Source of the DNA: Heterocephalus glaber
Taxonomy: Eukaryota > Chordata > Mammalia > Rodentia > Bathyergidae
Assembly (NCBI RefSeq): GCF_000247695.1
Contig: NW_004624882.1
Coordinates: 1,690,159 to 1,754,158 of the forward strand
DNA length: 64,000 nucleotides
Direction of reading: 5' to 3'
This document shows, in pieces, positions 36,006-47,920 of this stretch (position 1 is its first letter; the number at the start of each line of letters is the position of its first letter). The notes under the pieces were generated by a model. That model searched no databases and was not told the DNA's origin. It was given only the letters and a program-made list of their open reading frames with translations. The position numbers and the translations under genes were made by a program.

Positions 36006-37030
36006 AACTTCTCATTTTAGGTCTGTAGAAAAGTTGCAAAGATAGCATAGAGAGTTTCCAGTTTACCCCACTCCCACCCCCACTCAGATTCCTCTATTTT
36101 TGAGGTCTTGGTACATTTGTTACAACTGTGAAACCAACATCGGTGCCTTCTAGTAAGTAAATACCATACTGCATTTGGGTTTCCCCAGTTTTTCTATGAA
36201 TGTCCTCGTTCGGTTCTAGGATGCGTTTCAAGTGCCACATCACATTTTGTTTTCAGGCGTCTTTAGTCTTCTCTGGTTTGTGATGGTGTCTTAATGTTTC
36301 CTTATTTTTCATGACCTTGGCAGTTTTGAGGAGTACTGGTAGGATATTTGATAGAATGTCTCTCAAATTGGGTTGGGCTGACCTTTCCTTCATGATTAGG
36401 TCATGGATTTTTGTAAAGACTATCCCAGAAGTGATGCTCCTTTCTCATCACATGATGCCAGCAGTGTGTGCCAACAATATGACTTATCACTGGTGATGTC
36501 AAGCTTAGTCACCTGGCCGAGGTATCCCTTCCCAGCTTTCTCCACTGTAAAGTGCCCCGCACCGCACCGCACCCACATTTACATACTCTTTGAAAGCTAA
36601 GTGCAGCTTACATTTAACAAGAGAAGGAGGTGGTTTAGCTTCACCTCCAAAAGGGGAGTAGTATCTACATAAATTATTTGGACTTCTTCTGTAAGGAACA
36701 TTGGTTTCTCCCATTGATTTACTAAATCATTTATTTATGTCACTATGGAGTTATGTATATTTAACTTTTACATTGGGTTATAATCCAGTACTATGCCACC
36801 ATTTTGTACCTCAAAATTTCCAAGTTTGGCCTTTGGGAACTCTTTGAAGTCATCTCCTGTGTCCCCATGACATATTACCCCATTTTTATTTCCAGTGTTT
36901 CCTTACTTTGTGGTACTATAAGATGACACAGGCTTATCTTGCTTTTTCTCTTTTCCAGCCCCACAACCAGCCATCTTTTCAAGGTGCTTGGGTTCATTTT
37001 ATGGGAGAATGGTTTAACCCTTTCAACTTC
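36006..37030. mobile_element. Ancient L1M 3' end fragment
   Basis: Plus-strand hallmarks of the L1M 3' region in order: GTTGCAAAGATAGCATAGAG, GGTACATTTGTTACAAC, ATGACCTTGGCAGTTTTGAG, GACTTATCACTGGTGATGTC, TTTCTCCACTGTAAAGTG, and ACAACCAGCCATCTTTTC. They span about 1 kb. The element strand was not resolved because the family's published orientation could not be checked. Confidence 0.8.
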
Positions 37031-37091
37031 ACAGGGGCCTCAATAGGAGTCATATGCCTTAACCTGCAAGTTGATCCTGAGGTAGGTTAGG

Positions 37092-37695
37092 GCTGGGGAA
37101 AACTAGACAACCAACTGGGCAAAATGTGTCAAGTCATAAAAATCTACGGCTGTCAAGTTCAGTGCTTGCTCCCTTAAAGGAGAGGACATGCACAGAACAC
37201 AGGACCCAAAATGATATCAAACTTACAACTCTCACACACTGTGGACCAATCCGAAAACTCCTATTTTCAATCCTTCATTGGAGTCTGAAGCTGTTCATAG
37301 AATCATAAGGCTCTATTTTCAATCCTTCATTTACATGTGGAGACAACCAATCAAAAGATATTGTTCTCAATCCTTCATTTAAATCTGGTGAGAACCCACG
37401 TGAGATTTTTGATAGGACAGTTTAAATTTGGTGTGAGGTCAAGTGAGTTTTTGACAGGACAAATGTCCCAGTGCCTTATTTGCATGAGAGGGAAATCAAT
37501 CCAGATATCTTGGACAAAAAAGACCTTCCTGTTATCCTTGGGGCCACTGCGAGCCTTTTCACTAGGCTGCTCTTTCCCTATAAAGCATACCTTTTTTCTA
37601 TCTTTAATAAATGTATATCTTTGTGACCTTTTATGTGTGTCTTGTCCAATTCTTTGTTCAGTACACCAAGAACCTGGAAAGGAGCCCAACAAGAC
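37092..37695 (+). mobile_element. ERV solo LTR with repeated upstream motifs
   Basis: It has an LTR organisation: upstream repeats, a TATAAAG box (37579-37585) and an AATAAA signal (37606-37611), then a U5-like end. Three copies of CAATCCTTCATT sit at 37268, 37320 and 37368, spaced 52 and 48 bp. CCAAT sequences lie at 37246-37250 and 37347-37351. The outer ends are estimated from TG/CA-like bases. No viral coding region is present. Confidence 0.65.
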
Positions 37696-38025
37696 CCACT
37701 TATTGATTCCAATTACAATGATTTATTGAGTATTAAAACTCATTTATTATGCTTAAAAAGTACATGTTACTGGAATTAAATATTAGATTGTGAAACTGTA
37801 GGTTCTGAGACCAGAGTCAGTTGGAGGGAAAATGCTGCACTTATGTAGAATAAATCTTCAGAACTAAATAATCTTCATGCAATAACATATGACTGAAGAA
37901 TTTCTTTTTGCCAGATGTGATTAACTTTATCAGTCCTGATCTTCCATTTGTAATTATTTTACCATGAAACAGAAATCTGAGATGTTACATATTAAAAACC
38001 ACTCAGACATTAAAAATTATCAACC
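37696..38025. other. Unique sequence
   Basis: No feature recognised. Confidence 0.4.
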
Positions 38026-38026
38026 A

Positions 38027-38106
38027 GGGGCCGGGGATTTAGCTCAGTGGTTCTGGTGCCTGCCGTGCAAATGCAAGGTCCTGAGTTCGATCCCCAGTAC
38101 TGGAAA
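38027..38106 (+). mobile_element. Young ID SINE
   Basis: Sense copy: GGGGCCGGGGATTTAGCTCA, GTTCTGGTGCCTGCCGTG, GAGTTCGATCCCCAGTAC, then an A run. Flanks AAAATTATCAACCA and AAAATTATCATCCA form the target duplication. It is tRNA-Ala-derived and has polymerase III boxes but no tRNA acceptor stem, so it is a SINE, not a tRNA gene. Confidence 0.95.
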
Positions 38107-38191
38107 AAAAATTATCATCCAATCAGTCTCTGATGCAAATATTTAAATCAGCACATGGATCCCAATCTGGAAAATAAATCCTATGTAGAGT

Positions 38192-38345
38192 GCTAGGGGC
38201 TGAATGTGCTCTACCAAGATCCATATGTTGAAGGCTAACCATCATGGTGATGGCACTTGTAAGTGTGGCCTTCAGCAGGAAATTAGATTATAAGGGTGGA
38301 GCCCTTGTGACGGGATAAGAAGAGACACCAGAGAGTTTGCCTCTT
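38192..38345 (+). mobile_element. MLT1 LTR fragment
   Basis: GGGGCTGAATGTGCTC, CATATGTTGAAGGCTAAC, GGTGATGGCACTTGTAAG and GGGTGGAGCCCTTGTGACG match the left half of an MLT1 LTR. It ends where the mariner fragment starts, and its right half was not found. Confidence 0.75.
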
Positions 38346-38790
38346 CTTACCACTTCCTGAAGCAGTTCTGGAAGTCCTCTTTCATGAGTGTCTTTAGTTG
38401 CACTGTCGTGGCTACCTCAATGTCCTGAATTGATTCAAAATGTTGACTTTTCAGGGTCATTCTGACTTTGTGGAAAAGTCAGAAGTTACATGGTGCCAGA
38501 TCCTGTAAAAAAAAAGTGGATGAGGATACACTGTCATATTTTTATGAGCCTGGCTTTATATTGGATAGCACTCAGCAGCACAATTCACTGCGTTTTTGAT
38601 CACGCACTGTAAAGACACTCATGAAAGAGGACTTCCAGAACTGCTTTGGAAAGTGGCAAGAAAGGTGGGATGAATTTCTTTGAAGCAAGGGAGAATACTT
38701 GTGTGGAATTAATGGCAGTGCATATTTTTCTGTAACTTTTTAAATTAGCATTCACTGTATTTTTAGATCACCCCTTGTATTACCAATATT
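38346..38790. mobile_element. Rearranged mariner fragments forming a fold-back
   Basis: Two transposase C-terminal pieces in opposite orientation. The minus-strand piece (38510 down to 38346) translates with KEDFQNCFRKW after an upstream stretch like FESIQDIEVATTVQLKTLM. The plus-strand piece (38605-38700) reads KTLMKEDFQNCFGKWQERWD. The shared 35 bases are exact reverse complements at 38363-38397 and 38606-38640. Terminal-repeat-like sequences ATTCACTGCGTTTTTGATCAC (38587) and ATTCACTGTATTTTTAGATCAC (about 38749) appear twice in the same orientation. No complete transposase exists. Confidence 0.75.
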
Positions 38791-39463
38791 GTCCTTGAAT
38801 AGAAACACCCAAGACACAGGGCCTGAGGTTTCACTTGGAGAAGATGGCTTCACCTTATTGCATGCAAACAGGAAACAGACTAAGATTTGCTTCTGTACAG
38901 ACAAGCTTCCTGAGTGAGGGATTTTAGCCAAACCTGTGTTTTCTATGGTTCTGTGCTGACTCTCACCAGCAAGGGGAGTTCACAGTTGTGTGTTTCTGTG
39001 AGCTTCCAAGTCCGTTTCCTGTGTTTCATTCTGCTTCTTCTTCAACTAACACCATTTGAGAAGAATGGAAGAATTAATCATAACACTTTGTACTTCTTTG
39101 TGCATTTTTTCCCCTGAAGGAGCTAAAATTACTTCACACTGAGTTCCTTAGAGATCATGAGAAAGAAGTCTCTGAGGTAGGTAGACTGCCAATGTATTCA
39201 TAATTGTTGGGGTGAGGAAAATGAGGCCATAGATTATATGTTTGCTATGGTCAGCACCAGAAGGCAGCAATGTGGGTAAATTCACTGGTTATCACAGTGG
39301 AGAAGACCTCCAAAGGTTGACTAGGTTATGTGAATAGTAAAGCAGTAAGAGCAAATCTTTGTAAGATAGAACCTGAAGAGACAGCATTTTTAAATTATAG
39401 AAAGATTGTGATTTATTTTCACTCCTTTCTGGAGAATAAGCAAACCCCACTTCTTCCTCCATA
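38791..39463. other. Unique sequence
   Basis: No gene or repeat recognised. Confidence 0.4.
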
Positions 39464-39469
39464 TACACA

Positions 39470-39513
<44 letters not shown>
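39464..39513. repeat. (CA)n microsatellite
   Basis: About 24 CA units with one early interruption. Confidence 0.97.
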
Positions 39514-39514
<1 letters not shown>

Positions 39515-39821
39515 ATAGAGGTTCATCTAAGCAGGATATAGCTTTTTAAGCCTAAATCATGCTTATCAAACTCTAAGGGGAAACAAAGGTGGAATCTCTT
39601 GCACAGTTATTATTACTATTATTTTACTTATTCTGCAAACTGAACTTGCCAGACGTCATATTTGACAGGTGAGTGGAGGATGGGCATTTGTATCATTGGA
39701 TTGGTTGATATCTATCAGAGAAATAAAATACCCTCAATTTCCACATAACTGTTACAATTACAGTAGAGATGTCTATTTATCAATCTTTGTCTTGATGGTT
39801 GCTGAAGATTTTTAAAATTTC

Positions 39822-40030
39822 TATTTCTTTATTTTGCCAGTGCGGGAGATTGAACCCAGGGCCTTTGCACTGAGCTATATCCACAGTATTTTGTTTGTTT
39901 GTTTGTTTGCTTGTTTCGAGAGAGTCTCCATAAGTTACTGAGTTTCCTAAGCTGGCCTTGAACTTGCAGTCATTCTGTTTCGGTCTCCCCGGAGTGCTGG
40001 GATTACAGGCATGCACCACCATACCCAGCT
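39822..40030 (-). mobile_element. B1-dID composite SINE
   Basis: Antisense dID half (GGGAGATTGAACCCAGGG, CTGAGCTATATCCACAG), a TTTG-rich linker, then an antisense B1 half (TGGCCTTGAACTTGCAG, GTGCTGGGATTACAGGCATG). Confidence 0.9.
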
Positions 40031-41289
40031 GTCAACATTTATCTATGAAAGAGTCAGTGAGAGATTTTAGCAAAAGAGATATTCACAGGCCTGTGACTTT
40101 CTTCCTTTTTATTCTTTTTAAATAAAATGTTCCATTTAGCAAGTTCTTCTGGTTTCCTTTTACTTCTGATCTTCACTGTATATCCTCACAAAGTTAATGT
40201 TTCAAACTCTACTTTCTCTGGCTCACTAAGTATGGTTAACATTCATTCTCTTGCTCAAAGGTTTCCAAGTTCACCATTCTTAACCTGGAACCAATCTGTG
40301 GCTCTAGTGGGTAGAGTTTGAACCTGCAAAACAATATGTGAAATTCTATATGCACCATATGAGGATAGGATTACAACTGTCATCAGATTTACCAAACGGG
40401 TTTGGGGACACAAATTCATAACTCCTGGTTATTAATTATTACCTCTTGGAGCTTTTTAAGACATTTTTGCTTGGTAGACCTCACCCCACCCAAGGAATTT
40501 TAATACCTAGATATACTGTTTATCTGTTGATGTGTGATATTTTAATTTGTGCTTTATATATCAAAGAAGTTTGGTTTTGTCCATTAAGGAGAAAATTTTG
40601 CCTGTTTAGGGATGATATATGCCTCCACTGAGAATGGACAGTCTATAGGGTGAGGCCAAATCCCTTTGCCTGGCCTTCTGAGCCTGCAGTTTCTGCCCAT
40701 TCCTGCTCCAATCTTGCCCCAGCTGGCACTTTATCAGGGGCATCTCCCAAAGTTCTAGCTTCAAATTCATGCATGCAACTAGATCTTCCACAGCTTCAGC
40801 AACCCTATGAAGTAGAGATCAGGCCCACATTATTCCTTGAAATATCTTAAGACGTTTCTATCTCAAGATTTTTTTTTCATAATACCCTCATCTTTGGCCT
40901 GCTTGGAACTCTCTTCTTCAATGATACAGTTCAAGCAAATCTATGCTAGAAGTATGGCATAAAAGTTTAGGAGTTCAAGCTTTAGAGTGAATTGTGGGTT
41001 TGTCCTGCCCCCACCATTATTAAGTATCTCATCTTGAGTCCTGATGGTAACAATAACATTTATGCAGTAAACATCTTGATTTTTCCAGGCCTTGATACAT
41101 TCCTTCTCAGTTTTCTTTTAAAGACCCATTTACTTCACCTCATCCTCACTCCAGGTGCATGTTAGGGTGACCCCAACAACTTCTCTCCTGTGGTTATCAT
41201 TGGTCTCACATCTGGCTGATGATCACATCCCTCTAGCCTTGGCCACATAATTTGTGAAATGAGGTGAAAATTGAAAATGCAGCTCCCTT
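40031..41289. other. Unique sequence
   Basis: No gene or recognised repeat. Frames at 40127-40321 and 40606-40791 show no domain. Confidence 0.4.
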
Positions 41290-41746
41290 TGTTCAACAGT
41301 TATTGAGAATTTCAACATGATGATAGCAGAAGATTAAAACAAGCAGGGGGCCTTTCAAAGTGCAATGTCCTGTGTGACTGTACAAGTTGTACACCCAAGA
41401 GGCTAGCCTTGCTTCCAGCCACAGCAAATTGTTCAGGAAGGATACATGAAGCAATCCAGAAGACTGTTGGGCCTATCCTTTGGTAGGTCTGTTGAGAAAG
41501 ATAAGCATTATGCTTCCAGTTCAGAAACTTGTGGGGTATAAGCCTGAGGCTGTTGGTGCCCAAGAGAGTCAATCTGAAAATAAAGCAGTCCAGAAGGAAC
41601 CAGGACTGTAGTCCTAGTGATATTGTTGGAACCCCTGGGTACAAATCTGTCCCCGGTTATGAGCTAACAAAACTCTCTTTGTTCTTAAACCAATTTGAGT
41701 CAGAGTATCTGTAACTTGGAACCAGAAGAGTTCTGAATAGCAAAAC
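41290..41746 (+). mobile_element. Possible degenerate LTR-class fossil
   Basis: The right end (GAGTCAGAGTATCTGTAAC, AACCAGAAGAGTTCTGA) resembles the terminal part of ancient ERVL/MaLR-type LTRs. The left part is too diverged to assign. Confidence 0.4.
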
Positions 41747-42734
41747 TATGTCACAGTGTTGTTGAGAGGATGCAAACTACAATGCTTATAACACACAACT
41801 ATTAACCATCACATGATATCTACTTCTGACACACACAGTAAGTTCTCAATCTTTTGCACTTCATAAGCATCACACATTACTTTATATTGTTAGTTTATGT
41901 TAACAACAACTAGATTTTAAGCTATTTGGAAACAAAGGTTACTTAGAAAAATCTTTCATAAGACCTAAAATAGTGTCTTTCATAGAATAGGTTTTCATAA
42001 ATATGCCAATGTGATTGTGTTAAAAAAAATCATGTGAACTGAGTATTCATTTGGCACCTTGAAGGAATATTATAGATAAGTATGTTTAAAATATATAATA
42101 TCATTTGACAGAGGCAGAAAATTCTTTCAGGTGAAATATAAGATTTTTGAAGTTTCTAATTTATTATGACTTATAGCTAAGAAACTTTTCTAGGGAATCT
42201 AAGTCTAAAATGAACACATGATTCAATGGAAAATATGTTTTAACTTATTCATATAGTAAAAATTTTTTGATCCTAAATGGCCCAGTGAAATTATCAATCC
42301 TTAACTGATTGAAATGTAGAAGTATCTGGACAGACTTTTAGACATTTGGACTTATTGACTTCTACAATGTCAGTGAACAGTAAAAATAAGTAAGATTCAC
42401 AATTTCCATTTGACAGAGAAATTAATGTTAGAGCTGTCAAAAAGCATAAGGGAAGGTGAAAACACCAGGGGGAACTCCTACTCTTAGATGCTGAGAAGTG
42501 ACAAAAAATACATACACACCAATCATTGTCCAGACACATGTCACATGTCATGCCAAATTTATAAAGATACAAGACTTTACTGAGGATCATTAGAAATAAA
42601 ATTTTTAACAACTGAAGCTAGTAAAATTTATTTTTCAGCTCCAAAATTCTATTTCGGGTTCTTCTTTACTTAGCAGTACTTTTCAAAAGTTCCTTCTCTC
42701 CTCCCAGCCTGCCTGCCTGCCTGCCTTCAATTTG
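41747..42734. other. Unique AT-rich sequence
   Basis: No gene recognised. A (CTGC)n run lies at about 42709-42726. Confidence 0.4.
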
Positions 42735-42818
42735 GAGGTAACTGGGAATCAAGCCCAGGGCCTCATGCATAGTAGGTAAATGTGCATGCAAAGCAAAAGT
42801 GAACTACATCCACCCCTC
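42735..42818 (-). mobile_element. Degenerate ID SINE
   Basis: Antisense ID-like: GGGAATCAAGCCCAGGGCC, CATGCATAGTAGG, GAACTACATCCACCC. No target duplication recognised. Confidence 0.55.
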
Positions 42819-44057
42819 CTTTGGGGAAGGTTTTGTTTTTTTAAAGAAATCATGAAATATTTAATATTTTAAAAATTAAAAATCATTACTATAAAGTTAA
42901 ATTATTGTAAATTCTAGCCAATAGCTCTCTTTTAAGGTCACTCAAGTGACTTTTTTGTTACCTTCTAAATTTTCTTTTTCTGGCTCCCTTTCTCCTCCAT
43001 CAATACTGGCTGTTTGTTTTTTGCATATCCCTGAGGCATTAATGCTATTTCTATGCAGTTCTGGTGACTCTAAAATAAATGAACTTCAGATAAGAAAACA
43101 AAAGTATACATTTGAACAGAGGTTTTGAATAAGAGAAAATATTAATTATGGAATCACAAATTTTTATATTTAAAAGGGAACACTTCCCAACTGTGTGTAT
43201 ACTGTCTGATACTTTATAGTGAGAATTAAATCAATATTTTTCAGCAGATTTTTGAAAAAGTGTCATGAATTACTTACTACTAAATAGATTCTATCACTTT
43301 CCAAACTCAATAAATCATCTGTTTGAATGCACCCTGTAATTGCAAAGCATTTGCAAAAGAAAACTTTTATTTTCTCTCTGAACAAAATCTTGGGTTTCCA
43401 GGACTGAAACTGAAAACAAGGAGGGCAAGTTGAAAATAGAATAGACAGTTTTATTCTTCACAGAATACAATCTAATTTGAAGACATCATCTTTCTCTTCC
43501 TTAAATTGACAATTTAAAATAATTGCTCAACGAAGCAAAAGTCACAAGTCCTCCACACAACACAATTTTCTGTCACTAAGTGTTCATCTAAGGATTTTAG
43601 TTAGATTCTTTCTCAAAAAAGAGTTAGAAGAAGACTTCAACATAGGTAACATTCATGCCCTAATTAAAAAGATCTTTCTGACACTTTTTCAAACCTCCCA
43701 TATTCTTGCTGACTGTTTCAATCTTAACGAATCTTTTCTATGAATAATTCTTTTCACTACTCCAATATTTCTTTTGGGCTTTTGTCTTCCCAAATGCACT
43801 ACATTTATTTTTGAAACAGCCAGAGAATGAAACTTTTCTTGACTTAAATTTGGCATGGTATAGGGTTATGCAGCCCAAATAACTTTTATGTGCTCAAGAA
43901 TTATCTTGGGTAATGAGTAGACAAATATTGGCAGTTTCAAATTTGAAAAGTCTAATACTTAGCTAATTTTTCCTAATTCAAACAGGTGCATCAGTATAAA
44001 ATCCAAGCATAACACCTATAATATAGTGCCATGACCAGAACTTAACCAGTTTACTCT
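42819..44057. other. Unique AT-rich sequence
   Basis: Nothing recognisable apart from microsatellite-like A/T runs. Confidence 0.45.
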
Positions 44058-44067
44058 TGCAGGTTCA

Positions 44068-44159
44068 TTTTTTTTTTTTTTTTTGGTACCAGGGATCGAA
44101 CTCAGGTCCTTGGGCTTTCAGGACAGGTGGCAGAACCACTGAGCTAAATCCCTGGCCCC
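44068..44159 (-). mobile_element. Young ID SINE
   Basis: Antisense with a T run tail. Target duplication TGCAGGTTCA is at 44058-44067 and 44160-44169 (identical). The boxes read GTACCAGGGATCGAACTCAG and CCACTGAGCTAAATCCC. Confidence 0.95.
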
Positions 44160-44169
44160 TGCAGGTTCA

Positions 44170-45029
44170 CTTTTTAATGATTTCCTTTTCTGAATAGCCC
44201 TACTCAGTAACTATCACCAATGTTTCCTGAAAGACATTGCTGTTTGCTTAGCCTTCTTATGCATATGGAAAAAAAATTCTGTGTTTTTCCTGTTGTTTCC
44301 CCTGAAAGCAAAACATAGCTTTTGTAAAGGGTTGACATCTATCAGGTTCTGTAACAGATATCATTTTAGCAAATATAGTTTATATTTTAAAGTCAGATCA
44401 CTTCCTGGGGAGATGTCTGGAATTAAAAAAGCACAAAATGTTTGGTTTTCATTGTACCTGTACAGTTGCAGAGACAGATCATAAGCATTGCTATTGTTTT
44501 GTTGACAAAAAACAACTTTGGTTATCTCAATGTCTGTAGGCCATTTTCATTTCTTTTTCTTTGTATCAATGACTTGTTAGACATAACACTTTTCTTTTTT
44601 ACTTCCAGCTAATGAACCTTAACTTTTTTTTAAAGACAAAAGCATATGACAGTTTTGCATGAGCAATCAACCTTGTGAGGATCAAATGAAACAAGTACAG
44701 GTTCACTGCAGCTCAACAAAGAATGTACAAATGGTAGCTGTTATTATCATGCACGAATGATTGAATTGGTCACTTCGAGAAGAACATGCAAAGTTTGATA
44801 TGCTGTTTGTGTTTATCTCTATGCACATAATGTTACGGCATGAGACTTGCTTTTTGGAATCCTTCAGATTTACTTCAAATCTTGTATTTACCATATACTA
44901 ACTATATGATTCTTGGAATCTGTTGTCTCATCCCTCAAAGAGGGGTAAATGATGTCTAATCCAAAAGATGCTGTTAAAACCCAAGCAGAGTTCAGTTGGG
45001 TCTACCATATCCAGTCTGAGAGACAATGT
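44170..45029. other. Unique sequence
   Basis: No gene or repeat recognised. Confidence 0.4.
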
Positions 45030-45608
45030 GATAGTCTTCTATTGTTGCTGTAACTAATTACTACAAAGGGGCTTAAAACAATGCATGCTTCTGAAGACCA
45101 GTAATCTGGACTTGGCTTAACTGGGTTCTCTGCTTAGGTACTCACGAAGCTGAAATCAAGTTTTTGGCTCAGCTACGATGGTTCTTGTCCAGAGTACAGA
45201 GTCCTCTTTAAAGCTCAGCATTTTTGGCATGATTGAGTTTCTTGCAGGTACAAAAATGAGGCCTTCTGCATTCAGAGGCCACCTTTCCCCATAGCAGTGG
45301 ATCACATGGCTTTTGGTTTCTTTGCAGCAAGAGGGTCTCTGCTGCTTGGAGTCTCTTTAAAGGGACACACCTGATGAGGTCAAGCTGTCCCAAGATAATC
45401 TCTCCTTTGATTAAATTAATGCCAATTAATTAGAGGCTTTAATTACAACTGCAAATTTCATTTACCATTGGCATACTGGCTAACAGAATCATAGTAGTGA
45501 TATTCACCTTATTGAAAGTCCTGCTCACACTCAACAGGAAGGGACCATACAGGGTGTATACAACAGAGACTGGGATCTTAGAGGCCTCTTAGAATTCTGT
45601 CTCACACA
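45030..45608 (-). mobile_element. MLT1-type LTR, antisense
   Basis: Starts like GTCTTCTATTGTTGCTGTAAC (the complement of the LTR end) with CTTAAAACAATGCATG, then a body with CACATGGCTTTTGG. The length, about 580 bp, is within the range expected for an old MLT1 LTR with decay. No internal region is present. Confidence 0.75.
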
Positions 45609-45730
45609 TTAGCCAAAATAGAAAAATTATGTTTGTAAGAACAAAAGTCAGTATAATTTACATAGTTAAAACTTTTTAGATTGTAATTTGATATGAAAAT
45701 AAGCATAAATTAAAACATAATATTAAAAGC

Positions 45731-45903
45731 TAGTCATGATGGCTCATGTCTATAACCCTAGAACTCTGGTATGATGAGGCAGGAAGATTACAAGTTGTGC
45801 CCAGGCTAAGCATCTCAGGCAAATCCTATCTCAAAATTGTAAAAGGGGGACTAGGAGTGAAGCTCAGTGTGAAGGCTGGGTTCAATCTCCAATACTGCAA
45901 AAA
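45731..45903 (+). mobile_element. B1-dID composite SINE
   Basis: B1 half with ATGATGGCTCATGTCTATAAC and GAGGCAGGAAGATTACAAG, then a linker CTCAAAATTGTAAAAGGGGG and a dID half with GAAGCTCAGTGTGAAGGC and GGTTCAATCTCCAATACTGC. Confidence 0.85.
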
Positions 45904-46672
45904 CAAACAAAAATATATTAAATATAAAATATGTATCTTTACACGTAATTTGTGCCTCTATTATAGGCAATGCATTCTTTAAAGCACAGATGATTACTTG
46001 CCAAATTCTGCAATTGCTTTTATTCATGGCTCAAAATTTTCTCCATAAAAATCCTGACCCCATAGTTGGGTTGGGTCACTATTTCTTTCTGAAAATCACT
46101 TCAAAATGATATCATTGTAGAAGAGTGTGTTATACAGAATGTTGAAAAGCTACAGTCAAAAACATTTCTCAAGGACACTGATGTTTGTAAACATCCTCTT
46201 AAATGGAATAATATGGAATGTTTGTCAATGTCCTTGAATGCTGACACAGCCTGGATCAAAAATGGGTATGTTGCAGCAAGACTTGAACTTCATAGAAATA
46301 GGATGACTTGATTTTTTAAAAGCCCACCATAATGCTGACTTTTTAGAAGTTAAATTCAAGAAAATAAGGAAAAATAAAACCATATAATTTTACTATATTT
46401 GTTATGGGCATGAAATGGTCAGAGACCATCAAAGGGACAAAGGCAAACTCCTAGGTCCTTGATCTGTTATTTATTAAAAAGTATGATCTGTGATTTCTTC
46501 TGAGGCACTCAGGGACTTAAAAGCAATATTTGCTTAAAAATTGTGACTCTTCACTTGGGGGCCTACAGATGTCCAATAGGTAACTAAAAGTAGAACAAAG
46601 CTTGTCCTTGTGTTTGTAAAACTTTGAGTCAATCTCTTCTCAGCTCTGCATGTCAGCATATTAGTTGTTTAT
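45904..46672. other. Unique sequence
   Basis: No gene or repeat recognised. Confidence 0.4.
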
Positions 46673-47240
46673 CTGTCTAAAAGTTGTAACAACAACTTTT
46701 AGGCCTAGATTTATCAAGCCTATCTCATCATCCTTCAAGATTGAGGATACCAGGAGAAAAGTAACTAATTTTCTGAATTTGCAGGGACAATCAGCTATGC
46801 CCAGAAGTCTGGATTGCCCTAAACCTCCCTTCACCTTGGATTCCAGCATGGATTCAGCCTCTGGTGACTGAGACTGCTCCAAGCAGAGATAATCATCTCT
46901 TGGGCATAAAATTGCCCCTCCAGGGTTCTTCTGGAGCTAGGAAATCAGGAGTGAGACAATGATCAATCAACCAGACCCCAGTCTACCACAGCACCCCATA
47001 AAACTGTGCCCTGTCCTTTTTAATGGGCCACTCTGATACTCTTCAGATCTGTGTCCCCTTTCAGTTCCTCAAACTGAAGCACCCTTCCCATTCTCTCTTA
47101 ATTGCCTTTGTTAGGGGGATGGCTTGATCTTTGTCAGAGCTGTGCCTCCTTTCGTTTTCTCTTGCTTTCCAATTAAAGTTTTACCTGTAAACTTGCACTA
47201 AAGGCCTCAGTTTTAATTTCCATTACTATTGAAGAGAGGA
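46673..47240 (+). mobile_element. ERV1-like solo LTR
   Basis: LTR order: left end near TGTCTAAAAGTTGTAAC, GGATTCCAGCATGGATTC, a TATA-like CCATAAAACTGTGCCC, and ATTAAA (47172-47177) in CCAATTAAAGTTTTACC. It shares the segment CCTATCTCATCATCCTTC with the remnant at 30.03-30.53 kb. Confidence 0.65.
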
Positions 47241-47373
47241 CCAATACTATCTGATGACATGTGGGTCATAAACTAGACACCAAACCTTACTGAAGCCAAC
47301 GCAGAGGAGAATCTAGCTACATACACCAATCACACTGGCTATAAGATAAATTCAGAGGATTTCTGAGAAGCAC

Positions 47374-47442
47374 CTCTTTCTTTTTCTATCTTTCTTTCTT
47401 TCTTTCTTTCTCTCTCTCTCTTTCTCTCTCTCTCTTTCTTTC
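47374..47442. repeat. (TTTC)n/(CT)n microsatellite
   Basis: Pyrimidine tract of TTTC units and CT dinucleotides, with mixed phases. Confidence 0.9.
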
Positions 47443-47474
47443 ATCTGTCTTACCTTCCTTTTATTTTTATTTTT

Positions 47475-47547
47475 TTGCAGTACTGAGAATTGAACCTAGG
47501 ACTTGACACAAGCTAGGCAAGAACTCTATCTATGAAGCATGACTACC
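47475..47547 (-). mobile_element. Old ID SINE
   Basis: Antisense: GTACTGAGAATTGAACCTAG, GCTAGGCAAGAACTCTATC. It is next to the pyrimidine tract, which may be derived from its own A-rich tail. Confidence 0.65.
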
Positions 47548-47604
47548 TTTGATACTGAAGTTACACAGAAGTTTCTCCTGAAGTGCCCCTTCATGAGGAA
47601 GGTG

Positions 47605-47920
47605 GGTATCTTAACCTGTTTTCCATTGGTGTAACTGAATGTCGCAGACTAGCTATCATGTACAAAATGTTTTAGCTTATATTTCTAGAAGTTCATGAGC
47701 ATGGCCCCAGCATTTGCTTGGCATCGGGTGAGGGCTTTGTGCTGTTTCATGTGTGCTGGAGTGCATCACATGGTGAGGCAGAGCAAGCAAGCCAGAGAGA
47801 GAACATTTTTGTAACAAAGGTACTCCCTTGATCCATAATCAATTAATTAGTCTCTTACTACCTCATTAAATTCAGCATGAGCTTTGGGGAGCACATTGAA
47901 ACTACAGCACAAAATAAGGT
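47605..47920 (-). mobile_element. Possible MaLR LTR fragment, antisense
   Basis: The complement shows a polyadenylation/end region like that of MLT1-class LTRs (TTCCATTGGTGTAACTG at the left on plus). The rest is too degenerate for a firm call. Confidence 0.4.

Noticed and set aside
38027..38106. Possible tRNA-Ala gene
   Set aside because: The A and B boxes are intact, but the tRNA acceptor pairing is absent and it has an A tail and target duplication, as expected for an ID SINE.
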